Part shown: piece after piece, positions 63,158 through 64,000 of the stretch
How positions within the stretch are numbered: position 1 is the stretch's first letter
How the letters are laid out: each line of letters opens with the position of its first letter
Origin: Methylocella tundrae
GTDB lineage: Bacteria > Pseudomonadota > Alphaproteobacteria > Rhizobiales > Beijerinckiaceae
Assembly (NCBI RefSeq): GCF_038024855.1
Contig: NZ_CP139089.1
Span: 3,845,518-3,909,517, forward strand
Direction of reading: 5' to 3'
DNA length: 64,000 nucleotides
The notes under the pieces: model-generated
Told to the model about the DNA's origin: nothing
Seen by the model: the letters and a program-made list of their open reading frames with translations, nothing else
Database searches by the model: none
Translations under genes and position numbers: made by a program

Positions 63158-64000
63158 GCGCCTGTTTGTCTAGGCGGCCGAGGCATTTCCAGCCGCTCAA
63201 TTTTAATGAAGGGTTCTCCCCGCACATCTATTTTCCATGCATTCCAACAACTTGTGGCCAAAGGGCGTAGTTTCCGCCGAAATCGACCGCTGGGCCGGAA
63301 TTTTCCCCATCTTTCAAGACACTTTTTTGACTCTTTCTTTATAGGCGGAACTCTCCAGCCCGGCATTTTGGGAGCGCGCAGAATCAGGCGTTTAGTTGAG
63401 GCGACAGGTGCGAAGGGTAAAGGCGGGACGCCGGCACCGGCGTCTGACTCGAAATTTTGGCGGCCGACGCCTTGCGGAGGCCTTCGCCTATGCTAAAGTC
63501 TTATCGCGGTCGGGACGGAGCAGCGGAAGAGCTGAGGGCACGATCTAGCCGCAACCTCCGGTTTCGTTTTGCGTTAGCGCATGTAAAGGCGCTAGATTAG
63601 CTCGTAGGAAGATCTATTTTGACATATTATGTGAAGGTTATCGCGCAGCAGTGCTTGCTCGAAACTTTTCCTAATTGAGCTGATACGCCGAAAAATGGAG
63701 TTTCTTGCGCCACAGATACACAGCTATATTTGAGTTTTCGAGAATGGTATCCGCGGTTGATGATGCGGGGTAGGGGGAAATCCGTGGTCGTGAATCGAGT
63801 TATCCAACATCGGCTTCAGCGCAAGTTTGGATCACAGTTCTATCAGCCTGCGCTCATCCAGGACGCGCATTGGGCTTTGCACCGGCATCGCCGGCGCCCC
63901 CGCCCTTAGCCTCTGCTTTTTCCTAATTTTCACTCGACTGTTATTTGGCGCTGCGATTCACGCGGCCCGATAGCGCTGTCTCGATTTCAGAAGCAGGCCG
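63158..64000. other. Long gene-free region at window end, possibly preceding dnaA
   Basis: About 840 bp with no convincing gene. It contains an AT-rich patch (about 63605-63740), an inverted repeat ATCTAGC...GCTAGAT (63543-63597), and one near-match to a DnaA box (TTATCCAAC, about 63799). By gene order the next gene may be dnaA, but neither a start codon for it nor a cluster of DnaA boxes is visible. Confidence 0.45.

Noticed and set aside
1..64000. CRISPR arrays, complete insertion sequences or prophage genes
   Set aside because: No regularly spaced direct repeats, transposase, integrase or phage structural genes were recognised anywhere in the window.

Overview
The window looks like part of an alphaproteobacterial chromosome, most likely order Hyphomicrobiales (Rhizobiales) and possibly a Beijerinckiaceae/Methylocystaceae-type organism. 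The evidence is high GC, a complete yejABEF-type peptide importer, a membrane-anchored cytochrome c beside prephenate dehydratase, a ROSE-like RNA thermometer before hsp20, and rpsT followed by a long gene-free stretch at the right edge. The genus is inference; no rRNA or methane-oxidation gene is present.

Left flank (1-12 kb), ordinary accessory/core genes: the 5' part of gltB (glutamate synthase), a threonine aldolase, hsp20 with its thermometer, an alpha/beta hydrolase, a GNAT acetyltransferase, an L,D-transpeptidase, an SGNH/DUF459 protein, an aldehyde dehydrogenase, and a SulP transporter behind a small XRE regulator.

Middle (about 12.1-41.4 kb), a candidate genomic island ending at the 3' end of an elongator tRNA-Met gene. 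A 13-bp copy of that tRNA end lies in the same orientation at the far side (12090-12102). The island carries a CBS protein; acetate-CoA ligase, pyruvate-dehydrogenase-like E1alpha/E1beta/E2 and a stand-alone acyl carrier protein in one tight operon; NUDIX, PAS, COG2187 kinase-like and CapA proteins; PEP synthase with a PEBP protein; DNA polymerase X; nitroreductase; a HicA-like protein; TpiA, class I FBA and PfkB; two unrecognised proteins; FadD; GYD and Mth938 proteins; and a large ACP-FAAL-PlsC fusion. At least four broken genes lie in it. FNR/FixK-type palindromes (TTGAT-N4-ATCAA or one mismatch) precede four of its transcription units, with weaker ones before two more. This suggests the island is an oxygen-regulated carbon-switching and stress module joining acetate/pyruvate, PEP and upper glycolysis/gluconeogenesis.

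Right flank (41.4-64 kb): HAD phosphatase, DUF1236 protein, CbpA/CbpM chaperone pair, a BaiN/HI0933-type flavoprotein, an APC permease, prephenate dehydratase, cytochrome c, the yejA-B-E-[PG-binding protein]-[HExxH protein]-F locus, a composite palindromic repeat, trehalose genes otsA and treS-maltokinase, and rpsT with its terminator. The final 0.84 kb has no convincing gene and may lead to dnaA beyond the window.
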